Positions 18,009 to 27,773 of a stretch of DNA of 64,000 bases are shown here, piece after piece. Position 1 is the stretch's first letter. Each line of letters starts with the position of its first letter. Source of the DNA: Legionella beliardensis. Lineage in GTDB: Bacteria > Pseudomonadota > Gammaproteobacteria > Legionellales > Legionellaceae. The DNA is taken from positions 2,901,501 to 2,965,500 of the forward strand of contig NZ_UGNV01000001.1 in NCBI RefSeq assembly GCF_900452395.1, in the 5' to 3' direction. Below the pieces are notes generated by a model that was not told the origin of the DNA, ran no database searches, and worked only from the letters and a program-made list of their open reading frames with translations. A program made the translations under genes and the position numbers.

Positions 18009-18844
18009 TGCCTGAATTACCTGAAGTTGAAACAACAAGATTGGCAATTAGCCCTTATCTTATTGGCCAAACAATTAAAAATGTTACCATTAGACAGTCT
18101 AATTTACGTTTACCTGTGTCTCCTGAACTTAAGTATAAGTGTATAGGGCAAAAAATAGAAGCAGTGTCACGGCGCTCTAAATACTTAATCATTCAGCTTG
18201 CAACCGGTTACATACTCATTCATTTAGGCATGTCAGGCCACTTACGCTTGGCAAATTCAGAGGCAAATCCTGAAAAACATGATCATATTGATCTTAAGTT
18301 AGAAAATGGCCTATTAATGCGCTACTCTGATCCGCGTCGCTTTGGACTTTGGCTTTATTTAGCAGACGATCCTAATCAACATCGGTTATTAAATCATTTA
18401 GGTCCTGAACCTTTAACTGAAGCATTTAACGCAGACTATCTGTTTAAACGCGCTCGAGGTAAAAAGCAAAGCATCAAGTCATTTATAATGAATAATGACG
18501 TTGTAGTCGGTATCGGCAATATTTATGCAACTGAAAGCCTTTATCTAGCCGGCATTCATCCATTGCAGCCAGCAGGGGCTCTAACTATCAATCAATTAAC
18601 AATGCTAGTGACATTTAGTAAAGAAGTATTACAGCAAGCGATTAGCTTAGGTGGAACGACGTTGCGTGATTTCTACTCTGTTGATGGCAAGCCAGGTTAT
18701 TTTGTCAATCAATTACGGGTTTATGGCCGCACAAATCAACCTTGCTCGCGCTGTAATGAGAGAATTAAAGCGGTAAAAATTGCTGGTCGAACATCAACCT
18801 TTTGCCCAAAATGTCAACCTTTAGATGCATTGTTGCGTGAATAA
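18008..18844 (+). CDS. mutM: Formamidopyrimidine-DNA glycosylase MutM (Fpg)
   Basis: Bifunctional glycosylase/AP lyase that removes 8-oxoguanine and other oxidised bases. The N terminus PELPEVETTR gives the catalytic Pro after Met removal, followed by the conserved Glu. The SRRSKYLI motif holds the conserved Lys, and HLGMSGHLRL and DPRRFG are present. The C-terminal zinc finger is intact: CSRC and CPKC separated by 16 residues. 278 residues. The ending differs from most Fpg proteins by a short LDALLRE tail. It is overlapped by one base with the preceding small membrane-protein gene. Confidence 0.96.
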   Translation: MPELPEVETTRLAISPYLIGQTIKNVTIRQSNLRLPVSPELKYKCIGQKIEAVSRRSKYLIIQLATGYILIHLGMSGHLRLANSEANPEKHDHIDLKLENGLLMRYSDPRRFGLWLYLADDPNQHRLLNHLGPEPLTEAFNADYLFKRARGKKQSIKSFIMNNDVVVGIGNIYATESLYLAGIHPLQPAGALTINQLTMLVTFSKEVLQQAISLGGTTLRDFYSVDGKPGYFVNQLRVYGRTNQPCSRCNERIKAVKIAGRTSTFCPKCQPLDALLRE

Positions 18845-18854
18845 ATTAAAGCGT

Positions 18855-18908
18855 GCCTGGGTGCAGGTCCGCAGGACCGAAACCCGGGTTTCACTTCGGT
18901 ACCCAGGC
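18855..18908. repeat. Dispersed GCCTGGGTGCAGG hairpin element (copy 1)
   Basis: Outer arms GCCTGGGT (18855-18862) and ACCCAGGC (18901-18908) enclose an inner hairpin GGTCC-GCA-GGACC. A related copy lies at 41120-41175 and shares GCCTGGGTGCAGG, the GGTTTCAC block and CCAGGCTA. It sits just after mutM and may end its transcript. Nothing else is seen in the rest of the 18845-19126 gap. Confidence 0.7.
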
Positions 18909-19126
18909 TACAAGGTTGTTTTGATCACTTATTTTATCCACGCAACAATGCCTTGCCAGTGAAGTAAAGTAGATAAAAGTAGCAGGTTAATTTGATTAGT
19001 AGTTAAAATTTAACGAAGATTTTAAATGATTCATAGCCAAAATTCGCGTCTTATAGGATAAAGCTTGCAAGACTAAAAACATGCAGTATTATCAGGTCAT
19101 TATTTATTATAAGTGATTTCATAGTT

Positions 19127-19870
19127 ATGAAAATTAGTAAATTACGTACTCAATGGATAGCACTGCTTTCGGCATTTTACACAGCTAAGATTTGCGGCCA
19201 TGCAAGTTTGAAGCGCATGCTAGGTAAAATTAACCGTCCTTGGGTCGATGCTACTATTGATAATTGGGCGACCAAGCTACTTGGCTTTATTAAGGTTGAT
19301 CTTAAAGTAGTTAACCCTTATGGGGTGGAACCTAAACCCGGAAAAGCAACAATTATCATGTGTAATCATACTAGTCTTTATGATATTCCCCTTAGCTTTA
19401 AAGCTTTTCCTAATCACTCAATGAGAATGCTCGCTAAAAAAGAGCTGTCCCGAGTCCCTATTATGGGTAAAGGGATGGCTGCCGCAGAATTTCCTTTTAT
19501 TGATCGTAAAAATAAACACCAAGCCATCAAAGATTTAGCGTTTGCCCGCCAATTAATGGAAAGTGGTATTGTCATTTGGCTTGCTCCAGAAGGTACCCGT
19601 TCTAAAGATGGCATACTTAAAGCGTTTAAAAAAGGCGGTTTTGTAACCGCTATTGAAGCAAAAGCGACTATTATTCCCATTGGCATTCGTGGCGCTTATG
19701 ACATTTTACCCGCAAAAACATTACGATTTAACTTACACCAAAAAGCCGAGATCCATATTGGAAAACCTATTGATGCATCGCAATATACATTAGAAAATAA
19801 AAATGAATTAATAGAAAAAGTACATCAAGCAATTAAAGAGCTAGTCGAAGGAAAAACACCTTCAAATTAG
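19127..19870 (+). CDS. plsC: 1-acyl-sn-glycerol-3-phosphate acyltransferase (PlsC-like)
   Basis: Membrane-associated acyltransferase that makes phosphatidic acid from lysophosphatidic acid and acyl-ACP or acyl-CoA. The catalytic NHTSLYD (NHx4D) motif, the FPFIDRKNK region and the APEGTRSKDG motif are intact. A later VTAIEAKATIIPIGIRGAYD block also fits the family. 247 residues. There is no long membrane segment, so it is probably peripheral. It is a single gene between mutM and the convergent ggt. The exact acyl acceptor cannot be told from the sequence. Confidence 0.87.
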   Translation: MKISKLRTQWIALLSAFYTAKICGHASLKRMLGKINRPWVDATIDNWATKLLGFIKVDLKVVNPYGVEPKPGKATIIMCNHTSLYDIPLSFKAFPNHSMRMLAKKELSRVPIMGKGMAAAEFPFIDRKNKHQAIKDLAFARQLMESGIVIWLAPEGTRSKDGILKAFKKGGFVTAIEAKATIIPIGIRGAYDILPAKTLRFNLHQKAEIHIGKPIDASQYTLENKNELIEKVHQAIKELVEGKTPSN

Positions 19871-19934
19871 CTCTTGTATCATAGGCATATTTAATCTGGG
19901 TGAGCGGATAGGGTTAAACTGTTTTTAGCTTTAA

Positions 19935-21662
19935 TTAAAAGTCTAAACCATAGCCGCCTTGCTTTGAGCTAGCAGCTACTGCTAAACCAATATTCCTAGG
20001 GTCGGAAGCAGCTGTTAGTATATTTAACTTTTTATCCCAAGTAATAGCTTGCATATCGCCGTAATATTGCTTTAAAGCCATTAAATGATAACCCATGCTT
20101 TTTAATTGATTTTGTAATTCAGGTGAAAACGTTTCTGGTTCAAATTGCAACCAATCGGGTAAGTATTGATGATGAAAGCGCATGCCAGAAACCATGGCAA
20201 TTGCACCTTGATAGTCGTGGAAAAGCAAGGTACTTAATAAGATCATCGTGGGTATACGGCTACCGCCAGGTGTGCCTAAAATAGCTGCTCGGCCCGGCAT
20301 TTCCAAAAAAGTGGGTGTCATATTAGACATAGGCCGCTTGCCAGGCTCAATACTATTTATGTCATTGCCAACGAGTCCAAAAACATTTTTTACTCCCTCT
20401 TTCGCAGAGAAATCATCCATTTCATCGTTTAATAAAACACCTGTGCCAGGCGCAATAACGCTTGAGCCAAAAATATAATTGATAGTTAATGTTGCTGAAA
20501 CTCGATTTCCCTCTGCGTCAATGATACTAATATGAGTCGTATTAGCGTGATGATTAGCAGGATAGTTTTTATTTACTTGCAATTTTACACTAGGCAAAGC
20601 TTTGTCTTTAGGAATAAGCGTACGTAATTGTTTTGCATTTTCTAACGAAAGTAATTTATTAAGATCAATTTTAGTAAAGCCTGGATCGGCAATGGTTTGA
20701 TTGCTTTGCCAATAAGCAAGACGCATTGTTTCTACTAAATAATGAATCCATTGCGCTTCGGATAAAGATTTTAATGATAGCCCTTCCAATATATTTAACA
20801 TGGTTAACAGCATTACACCACCTGCTGAAGGTGGAGGCATCGTAATAATGAGCATGTTATGGTAAGCGCCTTGCAACGGTTCTCTTATCTTGATTTGATA
20901 GTTAGCTAAATCAGCTAGAGTCCATATGCCACCAGCTGCACGTACGCCATTTACAAGTTTTTTCGCAATCTCACCGCTGTAAAAACCTGCATGGCCTTTT
21001 TGGGCTAATAGTTTTAAGGTTTTAGCTAAATCTGGTTGCTTAAGCAGCTCACCGATTTTGTAAGGTTGATTGTTATGTAAAAATACGGCTGCTGTAGCTG
21101 GAAAACGTTGCATCATTTGGTATCGCTCAGTCATTTGCGAATAATGATGCAATTGGGCATCCACTTGAAACCCTTGCTCAGCAAATTTAATGGCTGAGGC
21201 TAATGTCTGCGCTAATGGCAAGCGGCCATAATGTTGTGCTATATAAACAAGAGCGGCAGGCTCACCAGGTATAGCAGCAGCTAACCCACCATTAAGTGAC
21301 AACCCCGGTATAACCTGGCCATTTTGATCTAAAAACATCGTTTTATGTGCTGCTAAAGGCGCTACTTCACGACCATCAATGACTATATTTTTTTTTCTTT
21401 TAGCATCATAAAGTAACCAAAAACCGCCGCCACCTAAACCTGAATGGTAAGGCTCTACCACAGCAAGCGTTGCACTTACGGCCACGGCAGCATCGAACGC
21501 ATTTCCACCAGCAGCCAGAATCTCAAGGCCTGCATTTGTGGCAAGTGGGTGAGCGCTAGCAACCGCATAGCCTGGTGGTGTTTCATTCATTAGGGCAGCT
21601 GCTTGCCCTGTAATACTATTTAGCCCAATAGTTAGGCCTAATAAAATATTTGCCTTATTCAT
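19935..21662 (-). CDS. ggt: Gamma-glutamyltransferase (gamma-glutamyltranspeptidase)
   Basis: Exported enzyme that cleaves gamma-glutamyl bonds of glutathione and related peptides. It has a signal-like N terminus (about residues 1-23). The large-subunit opening ASAHPLATNAGLEILAAGGNAFDAAVA is typical. The autoprocessing and nucleophilic Thr is in the HANTTHISIID motif at the start of the small subunit. The glycine block LGTPGGSRI and the ligands NDEMDDFS are present. 575 residues is the normal proenzyme length. It follows coaD by only 5 bases and is probably co-transcribed with it. Confidence 0.95.
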   Translation of the reverse strand: MNKANILLGLTIGLNSITGQAAALMNETPPGYAVASAHPLATNAGLEILAAGGNAFDAAVAVSATLAVVEPYHSGLGGGGFWLLYDAKRKKNIVIDGREVAPLAAHKTMFLDQNGQVIPGLSLNGGLAAAIPGEPAALVYIAQHYGRLPLAQTLASAIKFAEQGFQVDAQLHHYSQMTERYQMMQRFPATAAVFLHNNQPYKIGELLKQPDLAKTLKLLAQKGHAGFYSGEIAKKLVNGVRAAGGIWTLADLANYQIKIREPLQGAYHNMLIITMPPPSAGGVMLLTMLNILEGLSLKSLSEAQWIHYLVETMRLAYWQSNQTIADPGFTKIDLNKLLSLENAKQLRTLIPKDKALPSVKLQVNKNYPANHHANTTHISIIDAEGNRVSATLTINYIFGSSVIAPGTGVLLNDEMDDFSAKEGVKNVFGLVGNDINSIEPGKRPMSNMTPTFLEMPGRAAILGTPGGSRIPTMILLSTLLFHDYQGAIAMVSGMRFHHQYLPDWLQFEPETFSPELQNQLKSMGYHLMALKQYYGDMQAITWDKKLNILTAASDPRNIGLAVAASSKQGGYGLDF

Positions 21663-21667
21663 TTTTT

Positions 21668-22162
<495 letters not shown>

Positions 22163-22262
22163 TTATACATCAAATCAGTCTAGCGTATTGTTTTAAAAAA
22201 GACTATTATCATTTTTGACTTAAAAAGTAGATCTCGTATGTAGATGCCTATAGAACCGCGAA

Positions 22263-22402
22263 GGTACAGTTTTTCATTATTAGTTTTCCTCTACTAAGTT
22301 TTAAAACTCATAATCGATTTATTCTTGCTCGCTTTAAAATTTACAAGAAATAAAATCCAGTTATGAAAACCAATAATTACTGATTGCGTGGGTACAGTTT
22401 TT
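22263..22402. repeat. Two short direct repeats in the coaD-lolB gap
   Basis: GGTACAGTTTTT occurs at 22263-22274 and again at 22391-22402, each preceded by GCG and followed by a TTAT-type stretch. The second copy overlaps a TATAAT at 22405-22410 that may serve lolB. The remaining part of the 433-base gap between coaD and lolB shows no gene. Confidence 0.4.
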
Positions 22403-22580
22403 GTTATAATTGACGAAATAATATTTAAACTTATATAAATTTGTTTTGTGGTATGTTAATAAAGATCCGTTTGTATAATTCGTGCAAAGTAAGAAAAATT
22501 AGTCTATTAATAGCTAATAGCCAAAAAAATGATTGCTTTTAAAACTAACTAATGGATTTAAGTAAAATAAAGGAATAGTC

Positions 22581-23345
22581 ATGAAAGCACTTAAATATTT
22601 TAATTTTCTAACACTTGCTCTCTTAACAGCTTGTACATCAACCCGGCCACCTGTAGGTTTTGAACCTATACAACCGCAATATAATGCACCTGCAATTGAA
22701 AATGATCAGACAATAACTAGTTCAGAGCCGCAATCTAAAAATTTAGCTCAACTCGATGAAACTAAGGTTATAGGTAAAAATAACGAACAAAATGCTACAG
22801 CAACCCTTGAAACAAAATCAACTTCAGGAAAAAAACAACTTGCTGAAAAGCAAATACCGCAAGCATCAAGATCAGCACCCTCTTCTTGGGATTTATCTGG
22901 CGCGATGGCTGTACGTAGCCGCAATAAATCGTCAACTGCCTCTGTTAATTGGTATCAACGTGGGCCAGGTTCCTACCAAATTCGCCTCTTTGGCCCTCTA
23001 GGCAGTGGTACTATTATGATTGCTAAACGTGGTGGCATTATAACATTAAAAGATGGGCCTAAAACTGCCAGCTCGTCTAATGCTGAACAACTATTGTTGC
23101 AACAAACCGGTATTCGCTTACCTGTAAATAATTTATATTACTGGGTAAGAGGCTTACCTGCACCAGGTGGCATACAATCAGCCAAACGTGATACCGGTAA
23201 TCGTTTACTTTTACTTCGCCAAGGTGGCTATACCATTCAATATCTAGGCTACCGCACGGTCGGAAAAACAGTACTTCCTACCCATATACGATTACAAGGC
23301 AATGGTGTCTTTATTAAGCTAGTCATTAATCGTTGGAGTATTTAG
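22581..23345 (+). CDS. lolB: Outer-membrane lipoprotein receptor LolB
   Basis: Receives lipoproteins from LolA and inserts them in the outer membrane. A lipoprotein signal peptide ends in LALLTAC with the lipidated Cys at residue 18. A long polar linker rich in N, Q, S and T (about 25-105) precedes the LolB domain. That domain contains WDLSGAMAVRSRNKSSTASVNWYQRG and YWVRGLPAPGG, the typical LolB blocks. 254 residues; the linker makes it longer than E. coli LolB. Its location before tRNA-Gln and prs matches the common lolB-ispE-prs order, but ispE is missing. Confidence 0.88.
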   Translation: MKALKYFNFLTLALLTACTSTRPPVGFEPIQPQYNAPAIENDQTITSSEPQSKNLAQLDETKVIGKNNEQNATATLETKSTSGKKQLAEKQIPQASRSAPSSWDLSGAMAVRSRNKSSTASVNWYQRGPGSYQIRLFGPLGSGTIMIAKRGGIITLKDGPKTASSSNAEQLLLQQTGIRLPVNNLYYWVRGLPAPGGIQSAKRDTGNRLLLLRQGGYTIQYLGYRTVGKTVLPTHIRLQGNGVFIKLVINRWSI

Positions 23346-23387
23346 CGGTTTAAATATTAGGCCTATCTGCGGTAACCTTACTGGATA

Positions 23388-23403
23388 CCGCGGACAAGCC
23401 GCG
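23388..23403. repeat. Dispersed palindrome, CCGCGG type (copy 2)
   Basis: CGCGG-ACAAG-CCGCG hairpin, related in core to the element at 12184-12214. It lies 43 bases after the lolB stop. The rest of the gap up to the tRNA (about 300 bases) shows no gene. Confidence 0.45.
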
Positions 23404-23703
23404 ATAATATGGTTTCTTCTTTTTCTTAAGCCTACCTCTATTTAGCTAAGCTCGAAATACTGTGACTTGCCCGTATCCATAACAATCTACAACAGCGTTG
23501 ATTAGTTACTTTAGATATTAAACGAGTTAATAGTTTAATACTCAATCAATTTTACTAAAAACTAATTAATTTAAGCAGACAAAGCTAACTGCTTAAATAT
23601 TTTCAAAGTTGAACGTTGACAATAAACTAATTTCTCTGCAAAATACCCACCGTATTGCAGCGTTTGATGTAATATTTTCAAGGAAGATAGAATCTACAGC
23701 TTT

Positions 23704-23778
23704 TGGGGTGTCGCCAAGCGGTAAGGCACAGGGTTTTGATCCCTGCATACCTAGGTTCGAATCCTAGCACCCCAGCCA
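23704..23778 (+). tRNA. tRNA-Gln (anticodon TTG)
   Basis: Full cloverleaf of 75 bases including an encoded CCA end. The acceptor stem is TGGGGTG with CACCCCA, the anticodon stem CAGGG/CCCTG encloses TTTTGAT with anticodon TTG, and the T arm CTAGG-TTCGAAT-CCTAG is perfect. It closely resembles E. coli tRNA-Gln, including the weak U1-A72 pair. It lies directly upstream of prs. Confidence 0.96.
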
Positions 23779-23890
23779 ATTTTTGTTGGAAACCTAACTC
23801 ATCAATTTAAACTTTAAGTTAGGCTACATTGAGGCGTAATTTTAATAGCTTCAATTACCTTCAGCAAAAAAACATAATTGAAGGCGCAAC

Positions 23891-24001
23891 ATGTCGGTTC
23901 AAGTAAACAGACAGCAGAAGATATCTGGAAAGGATGCGTTGCTCAATCGCTCAAATAATAATTATATCTTTTTAGCTGTCTTCTGCTATGTGTTTAAGTG
24001 A
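23891..24001 (+). CDS. Possible 36-residue leader ORF before prs
   Basis: An ATG-to-TGA frame starting MSVQVNRQQK and ending 28 bases before prs. The DNA contains facing arms AGCAGAAGA and TCTTCTGCT about 50 bases apart, which could form a hairpin in the prs leader. The ribosome site is weak (GAAGGCG). It may be a leader peptide, or the frame may be chance inside a structured 5' leader. Confidence 0.2.
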   Translation: MSVQVNRQQKISGKDALLNRSNNNYIFLAVFCYVFK

Positions 24002-24029
24002 CTGATTAACTGAATCGAAGGCTTCACAC

Positions 24030-24977
24030 ATGTCCACAATGATGATCTTTACTGGTAATGCTAACTCAGAGCTTGCGTTTAAAATCGCAACTCACTTGGA
24101 AATACCTATGGGCCAAGCGTTAGTTGGAAAATTCAGCGATGGTGAAACCATGGTTGAAATATTGGAAAATGTTCGGGGCAAAGACGTTTTTATAGTGCAA
24201 TCAACTTGTGCGCCAGCGAATGATAATTTAATGGAATTATTAACGATGTCAGACGCTTTACGGCGTTCTTCTGCTGGTCGGATTACAGCCGTCGTTCCTT
24301 ATTTTGGTTATGCTAGACAAGATAGGCGTGTTCGCTCAGCACGTGTCCCAATTACTGCTAAAGTAGTTGCGGATATGATGGCTTCTGTAGGTATTTGTCG
24401 AGTATTAACGGTAGATTTACACGCCGATCAAATTCAAGGCTTTTTTTATATGCCTGTTGATAATGTATACTCTACTCCTATTCTACTTGAAGATATCAAG
24501 CAACAAAATTTATCCCAATTGATGGTCGTGTCGCCAGATGTTGGTGGCGTGGTACGAGCGCGTGCAATGGCTAAACGCCTAAATGATGCAGAACTTTCTA
24601 TTATCGATAAACGGCGAACAGGTCCAAATAAATCTGAAGTGATGCATATTATCGGTGAACCAGCGGGCAGAAATTGTATTATTATCGATGATATCGTTGA
24701 TACAGCTGGAACATTATGCTCTGCAGCGCATCAACTCAAACGCAATGGTGCAATGAGCGTACGTGCTTACATTACCCATCCTGTGCTTTCCGGTCCTGCG
24801 TTAAACAATATTATTCATTCTGATTTGGATGAGGTTGTTATTACCGATACAATTCCACTTTCCAGTGAAGCAAAACAATGTCGTAAAATTAGAGTTGTTA
24901 GCCTTGCCGAAATGCTTGCTCAAGCAATTAAGCGGGTTAATGTTGAAGAATCTGTCAGTTCAATGTTTGCTGAATAA
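24030..24977 (+). CDS. prs: Ribose-phosphate pyrophosphokinase Prs
   Basis: Makes PRPP from ribose 5-phosphate and ATP for nucleotide, His and Trp synthesis. 315 residues, the same as E. coli. The [10 protein letters not shown] block, the flexible-loop YARQDRR motif, the [12 protein letters not shown] stretch, and the PRPP-binding loop [11 protein letters not shown] are all intact. It follows tRNA-Gln by 251 bases. rplY and pth, the usual next genes, are not downstream; a repeat element and fis are there instead. Confidence 0.97.
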   Translation: MSTMMIFTGNANSELAFKIATHLEIPMGQALVGKFSDGETMVEILENVRGKDVFIVQSTCAPANDNLMELLTMSDALRRSSAGRITAVVPYFGYARQDRRVRSARVPITAKVVADMMASVGICRVLTVDLHADQIQGFFYMPVDNVYSTPILLEDIKQQNLSQLMVVSPDVGGVVRARAMAKRLNDAELSIIDKRRTGPNKSEVMHIIGEPAGRNCIIIDDIVDTAGTLCSAAHQLKRNGAMSVRAYITHPVLSGPALNNIIHSDLDEVVITDTIPLSSEAKQCRKIRVVSLAEMLAQAIKRVNVEESVSSMFAE

Positions 24978-24993
24978 TTTGCAATAATACTTA

Positions 24994-25238
24994 TATAGCG
25001 TTACCCACTAAGTTTTAGACGAGGCGCAAGTGAAGTGAGGCGAAGGAGTGTACATAAAGGTACATGACTAAGCCGAATGAGCTTGCAACGAAGTATAAAG
25101 CTTAGTGAGACATATAGCGTCATCCACTAGGCTTTAGACGAGGCGCAAGTGAAGTGAGGCGAAGGAGTGTACATAAAGGTACATGACTAAGCCGAATGAG
25201 CTTGCAACGAAGTATAAAGCTTAGTGGGTGGCGCTATC
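24994..25238. repeat. Tandem pair of a 119-bp element with inverted ends
   Basis: Two copies with a period of 119 bases. A stretch of 94 bases is identical in both (25014-25107 and 25133-25226). Each copy is bounded by imperfect inverted ends: ATAGCGTCATCCACTAGGCT at the left of copy 2 matches the reverse complement of the right end AGCTTAGTGGGTGGCGCTAT with few differences. The elements hold no gene. This looks like a MITE-like or REP-like unit amplified in tandem. The remaining part of the 425-base gap to fis shows nothing clear. Confidence 0.85.
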
Positions 25239-25402
25239 TAGTTTTGCTTACCAGCTAATTAAATTAATTAACTGATAAGCTGATCTTTATCGACTTAAGC
25301 TGAAAATTGAAAACTAGTTAACTCAGATTTGTACAAGCAAGATGAGCTGAGGAGCGAAGTTGAAATTTAACCACACCCCTGCAATGTAGACTTAAAGAAA
25401 GA

Positions 25403-25687
25403 TTAGTCACGAGTACCGACATATTTATCATCAAAGTACCGTCGTAGTTTCGTCCTTAAAGTACCTCGGCTTATACCAAGCATAACAGCAGCCCGAGATT
25501 GATTATACTTACAATGCTCCATAACAGCACGAAATAAGGGGGTTTCAATCTCTTCTAAGACAAACTGATAAAGATCGACAGGATCAGTTCCCTTCAGCTC
25601 GGCGAAATATTTCTGCACAGATTGGGTTACACTAGCTGCTAACGATGATGCAGTATTATCTCCGACTTCATTACTGATTGTTGTCAT
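25403..25687 (-). CDS. fis: Fis-family DNA-binding protein
   Basis: Nucleoid protein and transcription regulator. The C-terminal helix-turn-helix NQSRAAVMLGISRGTLRTKL is typical of Fis, preceded by the ETPLFRAVMEHCKYN dimer helix. I chose the ATG at 25687 because AAGGAGG lies upstream at suitable distance; the frame extends to 25744. This gives 94 residues, close to E. coli Fis (98). Legionella carries several Fis paralogs; which one this is cannot be told. It is monocistronic, not next to dusB as in enterics. Confidence 0.9.
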   Translation of the reverse strand: MTTISNEVGDNTASSLAASVTQSVQKYFAELKGTDPVDLYQFVLEEIETPLFRAVMEHCKYNQSRAAVMLGISRGTLRTKLRRYFDDKYVGTRD

Positions 25688-25826
25688 TCTTCTTAACTCC
25701 TCCTTAAAATACAGCATCTTATCGAATTGGGCAATCTCTGACAAGTAAAAGGCCGCTAATTGTTTAAATCAATTAATGCCACTTAGACAGGCTCTGCCCA
25801 ATTTCAATAACGCTGGTGTTAATAAT

Positions 25827-27368
25827 TTAAAATTTAAGCATTGCAGGATTAAATGGCTTGCCATTTACCTGTAGCTGTCCCTGCTGTAAAGCTACTTCTA
25901 TAACATAATAATTCCCATCTATATTCAGCATCCCTGACTGCACTAATGAATCTAATTGTGTATTAGTGAGGGCGGTTGCTTGTTGCACTGTATCACCGGT
26001 AGGCGCAGCTGCAGTTTGGGTTGTTGCATCATTTGGCTGGGTAGCCTGAGCTCCAGTAGTTGGCTGTGCTGTTTGATTGTTAGCATCACCAGCTTGGCCT
26101 GCTGCTGTAGATGTTGTATTAGCATTTTGCTGTGCTGCAGCTGTTTGCTGAGCTACTAGTTTCTGCCGATTTGCTTCATTTAGGACCCGCTTAACTATTT
26201 CTATCGGAACCCTTAAATTACCTTTACCTTGTACATTTTGCATAAGCGCTAAAGGATTATTATTTTCGCCTTGCGGTAAGGAAATTTGTAAATTGCCTTC
26301 GATTTTCCCTTCAGGCATTACGAAACTTAACTCTGATACTTCAAGCTCAGCTCCTCGGCTAAATAATTTTGGTATTTCAGGCAATATCGCAAATAAAGCT
26401 TGTTGTTTTTCTAAATCAGTAGTGCTTTGTTGTATATGATTAGCCTGTTGATTAATACGTCCTAGTGCATTTGCATCAAGGTTACGTATAGCCATTTCTA
26501 TATTGCCTGGGCCAAACGTTTTACCGTTGGTAATAACTTTATCTAGGGAAGATTTTAAGTGTGAATTAAATAAGCCATTTTCAATATCACTACTGGTTTG
26601 CATATTAAAATTATCTAATTCAAATACACGTTGCCCTTGGCTATTTATAATAAACGATGGCAGAGTTACACTAGCATTACCTAGATATAATCCCAATTCA
26701 GTGTTATGTAAATTATATTCACTAGTCACTTCACTTAATACAGCAGTATTATTACCTTTTTTAAATTGCATGCCATTAAGGTTGAAATCACCATTTATTT
26801 TATCTGCTCTTGAAGTAACATTTACTCGCCCCTTCAATCCCATCCAATCAAATTCACTTTGATCCTGCCGAGTAATTAATTTAAAATTAGGCACAGCTAC
26901 TTCGATTTGGCTACTATTTAAATAAGTGACAAACATGCTTAAATTTAATTTAGGCTGAGTAGAGCCATTAGTAAAATAGTCATTAAATTGCTGCTGGTAT
27001 TGATCAGGTAGTAAAATGTCAGTACTGCCATAACCCATACCAAATCTAACAGTGTTGTTAGCAAAAATAATAGGCCCATGATAGATTTTTAAAGGCATAT
27101 TGAGCGTAATATTTTGGGCAGGGACTGTCTGGACTTGACCATTTGCATCTTTAACTTGACGCTCTGGTATTTGAATTAACCAATGCAGTAGTGCGTTAGA
27201 CTTAAACCACCCCCGATCATATTTTACTACTTGCGCATTAACACCATTAGTTCTATTAATGGTTGCAATGTTATGCTTTATAGTTCTTTCAGTGACAGCG
27301 CCCATCGCATAATAGCCTCCAAGGACTAATATGACTAGCACGACCACTAGTACCACTAATTTTCTCAT
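25827..27368 (-). CDS. YdgA-like DUF945 protein
   Basis: Conserved inner-membrane-anchored periplasmic protein of unknown function. I chose the ATG at 27368, which has a GGAG site 8 bases upstream and begins directly with MRKLVVLVVVLVILVLGGYY, a signal anchor. This gives 513 residues. Next comes a family-typical GAVTERTIKHNIATIN..... pattern, then a long beta-rich part. Near the C terminus is a low-complexity stretch rich in A, T and Q (about residues 412-465), which looks like a linker. The end DGNYYVIEVALQQGQLQVNG is typical of YdgA-like proteins. Confidence 0.78.
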   Translation of the reverse strand: MRKLVVLVVVLVILVLGGYYAMGAVTERTIKHNIATINRTNGVNAQVVKYDRGWFKSNALLHWLIQIPERQVKDANGQVQTVPAQNITLNMPLKIYHGPIIFANNTVRFGMGYGSTDILLPDQYQQQFNDYFTNGSTQPKLNLSMFVTYLNSSQIEVAVPNFKLITRQDQSEFDWMGLKGRVNVTSRADKINGDFNLNGMQFKKGNNTAVLSEVTSEYNLHNTELGLYLGNASVTLPSFIINSQGQRVFELDNFNMQTSSDIENGLFNSHLKSSLDKVITNGKTFGPGNIEMAIRNLDANALGRINQQANHIQQSTTDLEKQQALFAILPEIPKLFSRGAELEVSELSFVMPEGKIEGNLQISLPQGENNNPLALMQNVQGKGNLRVPIEIVKRVLNEANRQKLVAQQTAAAQQNANTTSTAAGQAGDANNQTAQPTTGAQATQPNDATTQTAAAPTGDTVQQATALTNTQLDSLVQSGMLNIDGNYYVIEVALQQGQLQVNGKPFNPAMLKF

Positions 27369-27773
27369 TATTATCTCCGGGTTAAATTCTTTACTCTGTA
27401 ACATTGGCAAGATGAGTTTAACAAGAAATATTATGCTAGTTAAAGTACGAGTACTTGGTACTAGCAAAATTTTACAATCTTATCTTTAGCTTAGTTAAAT
27501 TAGTCTATGACTAATTATTTAAATTACCAAGTTTGTTGTGGTTTAAGCAAGTTAAATGTAATAACTTTACTTTAAGTTTTATTAATCGTTAAATCTGAGT
27601 TATAGCAAAATCTCATCATAAGTTTTAAACAAGCTTTTAAAACGTTAAGCAATAGCAAAAAATCCTACCGTTTTTAGAGCTCAAGGTATTAGTAGAGAAA
27701 AGATGAGATAACTCAAATATGACATGTATTTAAAAATTAAGCTATATTCAATTAAAAGCCTGCCGAGAAATTT

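Noticed and set aside
24994-25238. The two 119-bp copies as a CRISPR array
   Set aside because: Copies are contiguous and long, with inverted ends and no unique spacers of constant length.
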